A stretch of DNA of 64,000 bases, from assembly GCF_016756615.1 (NCBI RefSeq), contig NZ_AP023262.1, forward strand, positions 7,627,501 through 7,691,500, given 5' to 3'. A program made the position numbers and the translations under genes. Below the pieces are notes generated by a model. That model was given only the letters and a program-made list of their open reading frames with translations. It did no database searches and was not told the DNA's origin. Numbering within the stretch: the stretch's first letter is position 1; each line of letters begins with the position of its first letter. Shown here piece after piece: positions 35,867-44,981 of this stretch. This DNA is from Mesorhizobium sp. L-8-3 (GTDB lineage Bacteria > Pseudomonadota > Alphaproteobacteria > Rhizobiales > Rhizobiaceae).

Positions 35867-38332
35867 CTAGATCAGCCCACGGCTTCGCAAATAGCGCCTT
35901 TTCAGCGGCTGCAACGCGCGGCGCACCAACGGAAGTCTCGCAAGCAAGCGATACATCCTGCGCCTTTGCTCGAACCCTGCTGGAGGGCTCGGCGGGCTGC
36001 TCTGGGGCAAAACATCGGCGCGCCCGTCCACCTGTTTGGCGAACGTGGAAAACGCGTCGAAGAATGCGCTGTGTCTTTCGGGTTCAACTATTCTCTCGAC
36101 CGCAAGGAACTGATCGCCGATGGCGCCACGCAGTTTCTGGTGGAGCGCCTTGGATCGGAACGGCTCGAAGACGGTGCGAACGGCGGCGCGTTCGACCTCG
36201 TCGACCGTCATCTTCTTGAGTGGCCGGCGACGTGCTTTTCGATCGATGAAGCTGTAGACTTTCTCGGCCGCTGCAAAGTCGCTGCGGAAGATGCACTGCG
36301 CAAGAATGTTATACATTCTGCGCAACTCGAGTTGGTGAAACGCATCTCCCGGCAAACCAACGGCATAGTCAGGGTCTAGGAGTCCATTCTCCCAATTGTC
36401 AGCCGTCATCTGCTGCATAGCAAATGCGGTCTGCACTATGTTGTTTTCAAACTCACGTTGTGTGGCGGCGCTCGAGTGCCATCGGTATGTCGCAATCCGT
36501 TTGCCAGTCTGAACAAACTTTACGCCGGTTCTTGCGATCTCGGCAAAATAAAGCCAGTCTTCGGCATAGGCGAGCTTCGGCCTAAAAAGTGTGCCTTTGA
36601 ACAAATGGGCTCGCCCGAGCGCGGTGTTGGTCACCCCGGGCCAGTTGTCAAAACTCTCGAAGGTAAGCCCCCCGCCGCGTCCCGAAGACAGGTTCAACTC
36701 GTTGCCATTTGGATCCGTGATCACGCGTTCGCCGTACGCGATGGTGTCAGGCGGCTCCTGTTCGGCACACCGAACCATCGTCTCAAGAGCGTCGCGATAG
36801 AAGATGTCATCGGCGTCCTGGAAGCAAACGAATCGCCCTCTTGCCAATGCGAGTCCTTTGTTCCTTGCGATCGATACGCCGCCATTCTCCTGCTTGAAAA
36901 TGCGAATTCTGGCATCTCGCGCGGCGAGATATACTAACTTCTCCCACGTCGCATCGGTTGAACCATCGTCAACGCAGATGAGTTCCCAATCGCTCAACGT
37001 TTGGTCGAGAATGGAGCCGATGCACTCGTCGAGATATTTCGCAACATTGTAACAAGGCATCACAATGGAGGCGGTGGGTTGCCGCCCTTCCAGGACTTCG
37101 GCCGGAGCACCTTCAAGATAACGGCCCTTGATCGCCGGAACATGCGAATCCGTGATACTAACGACGCGAATGCCGTTTGCCTCGGCTTCATTCAAGTACT
37201 GCGCCACAACGCGCATGTGCTTGAACAGATACTCATTGTAGCTAATCTTGAAGAACGCCGGGTGCGTCAACTGAATTTCAGCCATCCTATGATTCAGCTG
37301 CGCAGTCTTGCTGTGCGACCAGAAATAGGAGGACTCGGACAGGGGCCGCCCATCGAACCCGGCCAGCACGATCTCTTTGCTCACGCTGGCGGCAATCGGC
37401 AGCAGGAAGAGGGTCATCACATTCGACTGCGAGCTGACGTGAAACGCCCGGCCGAGTTGGGTGTTCAGGTTCTCCGATTTGGCGAGCGGAACGCCGATCA
37501 GATGGTCTTGAAGATCGGCCGGAAAGTGAGCCCTGTAGACTCCGTAATCGCGCATCGGAAACACGAAGTAGCTACTATACTGCCGCATCGCGGCAATGAG
37601 CTTTTCACGGAATTCGCCTGCGTAGGACGAACAGCCGGCATGGAATATCGGATCGGATGCCACGATCACACGCGGCCTGATCGCCCGCATGAGGTCGTCA
37701 TCGACGACCATGCTGTTGGTTACGATCTTCTCCCCCGCCGGGAGGCTTCCGAAATCGACAGTGTCGAGGGAGGGGCCGGTTCCAAATACGAAGACGCGAC
37801 TGGTCTCCATTGACTGGACCATGCGTTCAAAACGCGCGCGACAGGTTTCGATGTCATCAATCGTCCCCTTGCCGTCATTGGACGACAGTTTGAGGTAGAG
37901 GCTGCTTTCATATTGCGATGCCTCAGGGTCGACGTTGACGACCCGGACGTTCGGAGAACGAGAAACCTGCTGCCGGACAGCCACCAGCTGTTCTGCCTTG
38001 TGGCACAGCACAATTACGTTCGTGTGCTCATGGGCATTCAGGATGTCGCCGATAGGAGCGCCATCCGACCTGATGTGAACGACCCGCCCTCTCAGATCCT
38101 CGAAAAGGGGCAAGATCGCCGGGTCAATGTGGCGAGGGATGTCCGACCCAGTTGGAAGCTTTACTTGTGATGGCACTAGCAGTACGGCGCCATTGCGCAA
38201 TAGATTCGCTAAGTACCAAAACGCCCGCGGGACAATGTTGGCTGCATCGGCTTCTTCAGTGAATTCCGGATAGAATGCGAATACTGTTTTGTCGGTACCG
38301 GCATAGGCCGGGGCGCTTTGGATTCTATTCAT
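35867..38332 (-). CDS. Two-domain glycosyltransferase (GT2) with N-terminal DUF115-like part
   Basis: An 821-residue protein. The first 450 residues contain FVFGTGPSLDTVDFGSLP and a following IVASDPIFHAG segment. They resemble the MptE-like/DUF115 domain of motility-associated glycosyl enzymes, and distantly GT42 sialyltransferases; this assignment is tentative. From about 465 a GT-A family 2 domain begins: ASIVMPCYNVAKYLDECIGS, VDDGSTDATW, and QDADD as the metal-binding site. A helical, basic C-terminus ends in LKRRYLRSRG. ATG 38332 is chosen because AAAGGGAC precedes it. Likely a cytoplasmic enzyme building a surface glycan or glycosylating a protein. Confidence 0.88.
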   Translation of the reverse strand: MNRIQSAPAYAGTDKTVFAFYPEFTEEADAANIVPRAFWYLANLLRNGAVLLVPSQVKLPTGSDIPRHIDPAILPLFEDLRGRVVHIRSDGAPIGDILNAHEHTNVIVLCHKAEQLVAVRQQVSRSPNVRVVNVDPEASQYESSLYLKLSSNDGKGTIDDIETCRARFERMVQSMETSRVFVFGTGPSLDTVDFGSLPAGEKIVTNSMVVDDDLMRAIRPRVIVASDPIFHAGCSSYAGEFREKLIAAMRQYSSYFVFPMRDYGVYRAHFPADLQDHLIGVPLAKSENLNTQLGRAFHVSSQSNVMTLFLLPIAASVSKEIVLAGFDGRPLSESSYFWSHSKTAQLNHRMAEIQLTHPAFFKISYNEYLFKHMRVVAQYLNEAEANGIRVVSITDSHVPAIKGRYLEGAPAEVLEGRQPTASIVMPCYNVAKYLDECIGSILDQTLSDWELICVDDGSTDATWEKLVYLAARDARIRIFKQENGGVSIARNKGLALARGRFVCFQDADDIFYRDALETMVRCAEQEPPDTIAYGERVITDPNGNELNLSSGRGGGLTFESFDNWPGVTNTALGRAHLFKGTLFRPKLAYAEDWLYFAEIARTGVKFVQTGKRIATYRWHSSAATQREFENNIVQTAFAMQQMTADNWENGLLDPDYAVGLPGDAFHQLELRRMYNILAQCIFRSDFAAAEKVYSFIDRKARRRPLKKMTVDEVERAAVRTVFEPFRSKALHQKLRGAIGDQFLAVERIVEPERHSAFFDAFSTFAKQVDGRADVLPQSSPPSPPAGFEQRRRMYRLLARLPLVRRALQPLKRRYLRSRGLI

Positions 38333-38780
38333 GATGTCCCTTTTTCCCGCCCGCTCATCCAATCCATCGCCGAATTTGTCAACCGTTAAGTCCACGGGTT
38401 GGCGCGCCTGCGCCGATGCACAGATCCAAGCCAGTTCATAAGGTAGCTCCACGCGACGAGAGCAGGCGTGCCGGGCTCAAATGAATTCAGCACACCGTCA
38501 CCACATTTGAACACATTGCATGGAGTTCCACCGCGACCGGTTCTAACCCAGGCTTGGGCCTGTTGCCGACGGCTTCGCCTCCACCTGCCCACGGCATACA
38601 CAGGTTCACCGCCGACGGCTCCGATACCTGAGCGCGTCACAATCCGCCCAAAAGGATGTCCTGCTCGGCTTGAATGGCGACTTCACGGCACGGATCCTCG
38701 GGCCAACCGCGAGGATGACGAAGGGAAAGCCATTGCGGCCAGGCGTCTGGACGCCGGCGATGGGAGCCGGCGCGTCGACG
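38333..38780. other. Intergenic region between glycosyltransferase and peptide transporter
   Basis: No gene is supported; frames on both strands lack ribosome sites and known domains. A hairpin CGCCGGC/GCCGGCG (38752-38758 with 38766-38772) lies nine bases past the stop of the last transporter gene and may end that transcript, although no U-run follows. The promoter of the glycosyltransferase must lie in 38333-38500. Confidence 0.5.
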
Positions 38781-39611
38781 CTACGCCGCCTTTTTCCGGG
38801 CCAGGCGCGCCTTGATGCTCTCGACATCGGCGCGCGGCGTCGCGGCGAAGAGCATTTTGGTGTAGTCGTGGGTCGGGTCGGAGAAGACGGCGTCGCGGCT
38901 GCCATATTCGACCGCCTGGCCGAGATACATCACCAGCACCTCGTCGGCGATGTAGCGCACCACCGAGAGGTCGTGGCTGATGAAGACGTAGGTCAGCTTG
39001 AACTCGTCCTGCAGGTCGGCCAGGAGGTTCAGGATCTGGGCTTGGACCGACAGGTCGAGCGCCGAGACCGGCTCGTCCAGCACCAGCAGGCTGGGGTTGA
39101 GCATCAGGGAGCGGGCGATCGCGATGCGCTGGCGCTGGCCGCCGGAGAACATATGCGGGTAGCGGTTGAAGTGCTTCTCCTCGAGGCCGACCTTCAGCAG
39201 CATGCGCATGGCCATGTCGCGCCGCTCCGCGGCGGAGCGGCTGGTGTTGATCAGCAGCGGCTCGGCGAGCACGTCGCCGATCTTCTGGCGCGGATTGAGC
39301 GAGCCGTAGGGGTTCTGGAAGACGATCTGCACCTTGCGGCGCATCTCCGGCGTGAGGCCGTTCCTGGCGATGTCGACTTTCTCGCCTTCGATCCTGAGCT
39401 CGCCCGATGTCGGCGCGTCGATCATGGTGATGATGCGGGCGAGCGTCGACTTGCCCGAGCCGCTCTCGCCGACGATGGCCAGCGTCTTGCCCTTCTCCAC
39501 CGACAGGCTGACGCCCTTCACCGCCTGAACCGTCCTGGCCGGGGTGAAGAGGCCGCCGCGCATGTGATAGTCGCGGACAATGCCCTTGGCTTCGAGGATG
39601 ACACCGGTCAT
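38781..39611 (-). CDS. dppF: Dipeptide-type ABC transporter ATPase DppF
   Basis: A 276-residue ATPase of the OppF/DppF type. Walker A is GESGSGKST, the signature SGGQRQR and Walker B LLVLDEPVSALD; QNPYGSLNPR is the typical Q-loop stretch of oligopeptide ATPases. It lacks most of the C-terminal extension of longer OppF proteins. The start ATG 39611 overlaps the stop of dppD (ATGA). It is the last gene of the leftward dppABCDF set and works as a heterodimer with DppD at the inner membrane. Confidence 0.93.
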   Translation of the reverse strand: MTGVILEAKGIVRDYHMRGGLFTPARTVQAVKGVSLSVEKGKTLAIVGESGSGKSTLARIITMIDAPTSGELRIEGEKVDIARNGLTPEMRRKVQIVFQNPYGSLNPRQKIGDVLAEPLLINTSRSAAERRDMAMRMLLKVGLEEKHFNRYPHMFSGGQRQRIAIARSLMLNPSLLVLDEPVSALDLSVQAQILNLLADLQDEFKLTYVFISHDLSVVRYIADEVLVMYLGQAVEYGSRDAVFSDPTHDYTKMLFAATPRADVESIKARLARKKAA

Positions 39612-40462
39612 TTGGCGGCTCCCGCGCTGCGCGCCTCTTCGGCGAAATAGTCGGAAATGGTGGGCAGCCGGTCGCCGGTGGCATTGTCGGGCAAGGCGGC
39701 GAGCAGCGCGCGCGTGTAGCTGCTCTTCGGCGCTTCGAACAGGGAAAGCACGTCCGCTTCCTCCATCTTGCGTCCCTTGTACTGGACGACGACGCGGTCG
39801 GCCGTCTCGGCCACCACGCCCATATTGTGGGTGATCATGATCAGCGCCATGCCGTGCTCGGCCTGCAGCCGCATCAAAAGATCGAGGATCTGCTTCTGGA
39901 TGGTCACGTCGAGCGCGGTGGTCGGCTCGTCGGCGATCAGGAGCTTGGGATTGCAGGCGATCGCCATGGCGATCATGACGCGCTGGTTCTGGCCGCCCGA
40001 CATCTGGTGCGGATAGGAACGCAGCCGCTCCGCCGGATCGGAAATGCCGACAGCCTTGAAGAGTTCGACGGCGCGCGCCCGGCGAGCCGCCTTGTCCATG
40101 CCCATATGGATGCGCAGGACCTCTTCGATCTGGAAGCCGACCGTGAAGCACGGATTGAGGCTGGTCATCGGCTCCTGGAAGATCATCGCCATGTCCTTGC
40201 CGACGAGCTTGCGGCGGTCGGACGGGCTGAGGGACAGGAGATCCCGGCCGTCGAAGGCCATCTTGTCGGCCGTGACCTTGGCCGTCCAGGGCAACAGCCC
40301 CATGACGGCCAGCATCGACACCGACTTGCCGGAACCGCTCTCGCCGACGATGGCCAGCACCTCGCGCTGGTCGACCGCGATGGAGACGCCGTCGACGGCC
40401 CGGAAGGGCCCGCTGGCCGTCTCGAATTCGACGACCAGGTTTTCGATCTCGAGAAGCGCCAT
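39608..40462 (-). CDS. dppD: Dipeptide-type ABC transporter ATPase DppD
   Basis: A 284-residue ATPase of the OppD/DppD type: Walker [18 protein letters not shown], signature SGGQNQR, and Walker [16 protein letters not shown] 40462 is chosen; the longer frame is a shadow of dppC. It lies two bases after dppC and overlaps dppF. The C-terminal part carries the short oligopeptide-transporter extension, but without an evident Cys cluster. Confidence 0.93.
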   Translation of the reverse strand: MALLEIENLVVEFETASGPFRAVDGVSIAVDQREVLAIVGESGSGKSVSMLAVMGLLPWTAKVTADKMAFDGRDLLSLSPSDRRKLVGKDMAMIFQEPMTSLNPCFTVGFQIEEVLRIHMGMDKAARRARAVELFKAVGISDPAERLRSYPHQMSGGQNQRVMIAMAIACNPKLLIADEPTTALDVTIQKQILDLLMRLQAEHGMALIMITHNMGVVAETADRVVVQYKGRKMEEADVLSLFEAPKSSYTRALLAALPDNATGDRLPTISDYFAEEARSAGAAK

Positions 40463-40464
40463 GG

Positions 40465-41373
40465 TCAGGACCTCTTCAACTTCGGGTCGAGCGCGTCGCG
40501 CAGGCCGTCGCCCATCAGGTTGATCGACAGCACGGTGATCAGGATCGCCAGGCCCGGGAAGGTGACGACCCACCAGGCCCGCAGGATGAACTCCCGCGCC
40601 TCGGCGAGCATGGTGCCCCATTCCGGCGTCGGCGGCTGCGCGCCCATGCCGAGGAAGCCGAGTGCGGCGGCGTCGAGGATGGCGTTGGAGAAGGACAGCG
40701 TCGCCTGGACGATCAGCGGCGCCAAGCAGTTGGGCAGGATCGTCCTGAACATCAGCCTGAGCGGTCCCGCACCCGCGACCTTCGCGGCCACGACATATTC
40801 GCGGCTCTTCTCGGTCATCACAGCGGCGCGCGTGAGGCGCACGAAATGCGGCTGCAGCACGAGCGCGATGGCGATCATCGCATTGGTGAGGCCGGGCCCG
40901 AGCACGGCGACCAGCACGAGGGCAAGCAGCAGCGACGGGAAGGCCAGGATGATATCCATGATGCGCATGATCACCGTGTCGATCCAGCCGCGGAAATAAC
41001 CCGCGATGACGCCGACGACGATGCCGCCGACAAGCGCGATGCCGGTGACGACCACGCCGATGAACAGCGAGTAGCGCGCGCCGTAGATGAGGCGCGTGAA
41101 GATGTCGCGTCCGACGGGGTCGGTGCCGAGCAGGAAGCCGATGCGGCCGCCTTCCTGCCAGAAAGGCGGCACCAGCACCGCGTCGCGATACTGGGCGTTG
41201 GGCGCATGAGGCGCGATCAGCGGTGCCAGCAGCGCCACGACGACGAGCAGCGCGAAGACGAAGAGCCCGATGACGGCGCCGCGGTTCTCCGAGAAATAAT
41301 ACCAGAACTCCGCGAAACGGCGGGCGCTCGCCGGCTCCTGGACGTGGACTTCTTCCGAGGTGGTGTCAGCCAT
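40465..41373 (-). CDS. dppC: Dipeptide-type ABC transporter permease DppC
   Basis: A 302-residue permease. An N-terminal cytoplasmic helix and first membrane span (GLFVFALLVVVALLAPLI) are followed by the OppC-type periplasmic segment with LLGTDPVGRDIFTRLIYGAR. Five more helices follow, and the coupling loop contains EYVVAAKVAGAGPLRLMFR. ATG 41373 has GGGAGG upstream. It forms the translocation pore with DppB. Confidence 0.94.
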   Translation of the reverse strand: MADTTSEEVHVQEPASARRFAEFWYYFSENRGAVIGLFVFALLVVVALLAPLIAPHAPNAQYRDAVLVPPFWQEGGRIGFLLGTDPVGRDIFTRLIYGARYSLFIGVVVTGIALVGGIVVGVIAGYFRGWIDTVIMRIMDIILAFPSLLLALVLVAVLGPGLTNAMIAIALVLQPHFVRLTRAAVMTEKSREYVVAAKVAGAGPLRLMFRTILPNCLAPLIVQATLSFSNAILDAAALGFLGMGAQPPTPEWGTMLAEAREFILRAWWVVTFPGLAILITVLSINLMGDGLRDALDPKLKRS

Positions 41374-41384
41374 TGTGCCCTCCC

Positions 41385-42389
41385 TCAATGCCGGATACGC
41401 GGATTGATGAGGCCGTAGAGCAGGTCCACGCCCAGATTCACCAGCATGATGATGCCGGCGATGATCAGCAGCCCGCCCTGGATCACCGGATAGTCGCGGC
41501 GGAACACCGAATCGACCATCCATTTGCCGATGCCCGGCCAGGAGAAGATGGACTCGGTGAGGATCGCGCCGGCCATCAGCACCCCAACCTGCAGGCCGAT
41601 CGTGGTGATGACGGGGATCATGGCGTTGCGGAGCGCATGCACGCTGACGACGCGGAAGGGCGACAAGCCCTTGGCGCGGGCGGTCCGCACGTAGTCCTCG
41701 CCCAACACTTCGAGCATGGCCGAGCGCGTCTGCCGCGCAATGACAGCAAGCGGGATGGTGCCGAGCACGATGGTCGGCAGGATGAGATGGCTCACGGCCG
41801 ACTTGAAGGCGCCCTCCTGCCCGGACAGCAGGGAATCGATCAGCATGAAGCCGGTGACCGACGGGAAGAAAAACATCAGCGAGATGCGGCCCGAGACCGG
41901 CGTCCACTGCAGCACGCCCGAGAACAGGATGATGAGCAGCAGGCCCCACCAGAAGATCGGCATGGAATAACCGACGAGCGCGGTGCCCATGAGCGCCTGG
42001 TCGAAGAAGGAGCCGCGCTTGATGGCGGCGAAGACGCCGGCCGGAATGCCGAGCACGACCGCGAAGATGATGGCGCAGATCGACAGTTCGAGCGTGGCCG
42101 GGAAGAGCTGGAAGAACTGCTCCAGCACCGAGCCCTTCGTCGAGATCGACGTGCCGAAGTCGCCGCGCAGCACGCCCCACAGATAGTCAAGATACTGGAT
42201 GACGATCGGCCGGTCGAAGCCGAGGGCCTTCGAAATCTCGGCGTGGCGCTCGGGAGACATCACGCGCTCACCGGAGAGCAGCGCGACCGGATCTCCCGGC
42301 AACATTCGGATGAAGGAAAAGGCGATGATTGAGACCCCGATGAATGTCGGGATCAGGACGGCTAGCCGCCCCAGAAGAAACCGGAGCAT
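41385..42389 (-). CDS. dppB: Dipeptide-type ABC transporter permease DppB
   Basis: A 334-residue permease of the OppB/DppB type with a membrane helix at the very N-terminus (LLGRLAVLIPTFIGVSIIAF) followed by RMLPGDPVALL. The coupling loop is EDYVRTARAKGLSPFRV, and six helices are visible. It is separated from the binding-protein gene by a 103-base gap that holds a strong terminator-like hairpin, so it is probably transcribed at a lower level than dppA. Confidence 0.94.
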   Translation of the reverse strand: MLRFLLGRLAVLIPTFIGVSIIAFSFIRMLPGDPVALLSGERVMSPERHAEISKALGFDRPIVIQYLDYLWGVLRGDFGTSISTKGSVLEQFFQLFPATLELSICAIIFAVVLGIPAGVFAAIKRGSFFDQALMGTALVGYSMPIFWWGLLLIILFSGVLQWTPVSGRISLMFFFPSVTGFMLIDSLLSGQEGAFKSAVSHLILPTIVLGTIPLAVIARQTRSAMLEVLGEDYVRTARAKGLSPFRVVSVHALRNAMIPVITTIGLQVGVLMAGAILTESIFSWPGIGKWMVDSVFRRDYPVIQGGLLIIAGIIMLVNLGVDLLYGLINPRIRH

Positions 42390-42430
42390 GTCAGACCTTC
42401 AGCAAGAGTTGCTTGGGGAAAAGGATAGCA

Positions 42431-42468
42431 CAAAAAGCAGGTCGGGGCGCTTGCATGACAAGCGCCCC
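42431..42468 (-). terminator. Terminator-like hairpin between dppA and dppB
   Basis: A perfect 10-bp stem GGGGCGCTTG/CAAGCGCCCC (42444-42453 with 42459-42468) with a 5-base loop. On the minus strand it is followed six bases later by CTTTTTG. It lies 24 bases after the dppA stop. Read-through at such a site is the usual way to make more binding protein than membrane subunits. Confidence 0.75.
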
Positions 42469-42492
42469 TCCGCAACTATCCTCGCGGTCGAC

Positions 42493-44088
42493 TTACTCTG
42501 TGATGTCGACGCCGTCAAACTTGAAATCGCCGAGCGGGCTCTGATGGAAGCCTTCGACCCCCTTACGCATCGGAACGATGGCGAGGGAATGATCCAGCGT
42601 CGCCCACGGCGCCTTCTTCTTGAAGACGACCTGGGCTTCCTCATAGAGCTTGGTGCGTTCAGCAAGGTCGTTCGTCTCCTTGGCCTTTGAGACCAGATCG
42701 TCGAACTCCTCGTCGCACCACTGGGCGCGGTTGTTGCCGCCGACGGCATCGCAGCCAAGCAGCGTATCGAGGAAGTTATCGGGATCGCCGTTGTCGCCGG
42801 TCCAGCCGAGGATGACGGCGCCGTCACGATCCTTCGCCTTCGACTTGTCGAGATACTCGGCCCATTCGTAGGACACCACCTCGACCTTGACGCCGACCTT
42901 CTCGAAATCCGCCTGGATCAGCTCGGCCGCGCGGCGGGCGTTCACCATGTAGGGACGCGACACCGGCATGGCCCAGACCTTCATCGAGAGGTCCTTGACG
43001 CCGGCTTCCTCGAGCATCTTCCTGGCCGCTTCCGGATCGTATTTGTCGTCCTCGATGGCGTTGTTGTAGGACCACATCGTCGGCGGGATCGGGTTCTTGG
43101 CCGGGCTGGCGAGCCCCTGGAAGACGCCGTCGACGATCGCCTGCTTGTTGATCGCCATGTTGAGCGCCTTGCGCACTTCAGGCTTGTCGAACGGCGCCTG
43201 GGTCGTGTTGTAGGCGAGATAGGCGACGTTCAGGCCTTCCTGCTCGGAGACCTTGAGATTGGGGTCGGCCTTCATCGCCTCGACGTCGGCGGGGTTCGGA
43301 TAAGGCATCAGGTGGCATTCGCCGGCCTTCAGCTTCTGGTAGCGCACCGAAGCGTCGGTGGTGATCGCAAAGACGAGGTCGTCGATCTTCTGCTTGCCTG
43401 CCCAATAGTCGGCATTGGCCTTGTAGCGGATCACCGCGTCCTGCTGGTAGCCGACGAACTGGAACGGCCCGGTGCCGAGCGGCATCTGGTTGAGCTGGTT
43501 CATCTTGCCGTCGGCCTGGAGCTTATCGGCATATTCCTTCGACATGATGTAGGCGAAAGGCATCGCGACATTGGCCAGGAACGGCGCTTCCTTGCGCTTC
43601 AGCGTGAAGCGGACGGTGAGGTCATCGACCTTCTCGATCTTGTCCAGCAGGTCACCCATGCCCATGCCGGCGAAATATTCCCAGGACGCGCCCTCGACAT
43701 ATTTGTTCCAGGGATTGTCGGCCTTCCACTGACGCTCGAAGGAGAAGATCACGTCGTCGGCGTTCAGTTCGCGGCTCGGGGTGAAGAACTCGGTGGTCTG
43801 GAACTTCACGCCGGGACGCAGCTTGAAGGTGTATTGCAGGCCGTCGTCGGAAATCTCCCAGCTTTCGGCCAGGGCGGCCACCGGTTCGGTGGTGCCGGGC
43901 TTGAACTGCAGCAGGCCGTTGTAGACGGCGTGGGCGGACGCGTCGAAGGTGTTGCCGCCAGTGTAGAGACCCGGGTCGAAGCCCTCAGGCGACGCTTCCG
44001 AGCAGTAGACGAACGTCTTGGCGCTCGCCGCGCCGCTCAGCACGGTCGCTGCCGCCAGAGCGGCGGCAAAGGTCAACTTCTTGAACAT
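42493..44088 (-). CDS. dppA: Dipeptide-type ABC transporter binding protein DppA
   Basis: A 531-residue periplasmic binding protein of family 5. The signal peptide covers residues 1-22 or so (MFKKLTFAAALAAATVLSGA, cut after ASA). The mature part starts with FVYCSEASPEGFDPGLYTGG, as in DppA proteins, and contains the paired Cys of that group (YCSEASPEG and AGECHLMPY). ATG 44088 has GGGAG upstream. It delivers dipeptides, or possibly haem or aminolevulinate as some DppA proteins do, to the DppBCDF complex. Confidence 0.94.
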   Translation of the reverse strand: MFKKLTFAAALAAATVLSGAASAKTFVYCSEASPEGFDPGLYTGGNTFDASAHAVYNGLLQFKPGTTEPVAALAESWEISDDGLQYTFKLRPGVKFQTTEFFTPSRELNADDVIFSFERQWKADNPWNKYVEGASWEYFAGMGMGDLLDKIEKVDDLTVRFTLKRKEAPFLANVAMPFAYIMSKEYADKLQADGKMNQLNQMPLGTGPFQFVGYQQDAVIRYKANADYWAGKQKIDDLVFAITTDASVRYQKLKAGECHLMPYPNPADVEAMKADPNLKVSEQEGLNVAYLAYNTTQAPFDKPEVRKALNMAINKQAIVDGVFQGLASPAKNPIPPTMWSYNNAIEDDKYDPEAARKMLEEAGVKDLSMKVWAMPVSRPYMVNARRAAELIQADFEKVGVKVEVVSYEWAEYLDKSKAKDRDGAVILGWTGDNGDPDNFLDTLLGCDAVGGNNRAQWCDEEFDDLVSKAKETNDLAERTKLYEEAQVVFKKKAPWATLDHSLAIVPMRKGVEGFHQSPLGDFKFDGVDITE

Positions 44089-44265
44089 TAAGCACTCCCG
44101 TTTTTTGTGTTCCAAGCCCCGCTAGCAGGCTCGCGAAGCGCGCATATAAGCAAAGTTCATACATCATTGGAACTGCCTGATTGCCTGCCGCATCGTCAGG
44201 CGAACAAACTTCCAAAAGCCTGCTGAAAAATGGCAAAAGATACCTTTCGAAACATGGAGAAACAG

Positions 44266-44814
44266 ATGGATCGAGTCGGCTGGGTGCGGGATGTACTCTC
44301 ATTCTGGTTCGCGGAGTTGCAGCCTGACGACTGGTTCACCCGCAAGGACGCGACGGACGAGGCGATAAGACAGCGCTTCCTTGGCCTGTGGCAGGAAATG
44401 CGCGCCGCCATCCCGGCCGAGGCCCTGCTCGAGCGCGATGCGGCGCTGGCCGCGACGATCGTCCTCGACCAGTTCCCGCGCAACATCTTCCGTGGCACGG
44501 CCGACGCCTTCGCCACCGACCCGCTGGCATTGGCGGTCGCGCGCCAGGCCCTCGATCGCGGCTTCAACCGAGACCTGCCGCAGGAGCGCAGGAACTTCCT
44601 CTACATGCCGTTCATGCATTCCGAAGCGCTCGACGACCAGGAGCGCTGCGTCGCCTTGTTCGGCCCGGACCACAAGGACGTCAAATACGCGATCGCGCAT
44701 CGCGACATCATCGCGCGTTTCGGCCGTTTTCCGCACCGCAACCGGGCGCTGAGCCGCGCGAGCACGGCGGACGAGCAGGCGTTCCTGTCAGGCCATGAGG
44801 GCTTCGGCCAGTAG
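44266..44814 (+). CDS. DUF924 family protein
   Basis: A 182-residue all-helical protein of the DUF924 family. The usual motifs are seen: VLSFWFAELQPDDWF near the start, LDQFPRNIFRGT in the middle, and YMPFMHSEALDDQERCV. No enzymatic function is established; the fold is TPR-like. The frame opens at 44230, but ATG 44266 with GGAG six bases upstream is preferred. It is divergent from dppA, with about 180 bases between the two start codons. Confidence 0.9.
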   Translation: MDRVGWVRDVLSFWFAELQPDDWFTRKDATDEAIRQRFLGLWQEMRAAIPAEALLERDAALAATIVLDQFPRNIFRGTADAFATDPLALAVARQALDRGFNRDLPQERRNFLYMPFMHSEALDDQERCVALFGPDHKDVKYAIAHRDIIARFGRFPHRNRALSRASTADEQAFLSGHEGFGQ

Positions 44815-44981
44815 CCGCGCCGGTTTGCGCCGGCGAGCGCCGCTTGCGCTCGCCACGACATAGGCAATACAAGTTCAGACAGGCGGTCCATGCTCGCGAC
44901 CATGGCGGCCGGCGATAGCCGGCTTCGGAGCGCAGGGCCGGGAAACAACGCCGCAAAAGGCGGCAATCAGGGGAGCGAGAC

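Noticed and set aside
38386-38640. An 84-codon frame on the minus strand before the peptide transporter genes
   Set aside because: No ribosome site, no recognisable domain, and high Arg/Gly content typical of non-coding GC-rich DNA.
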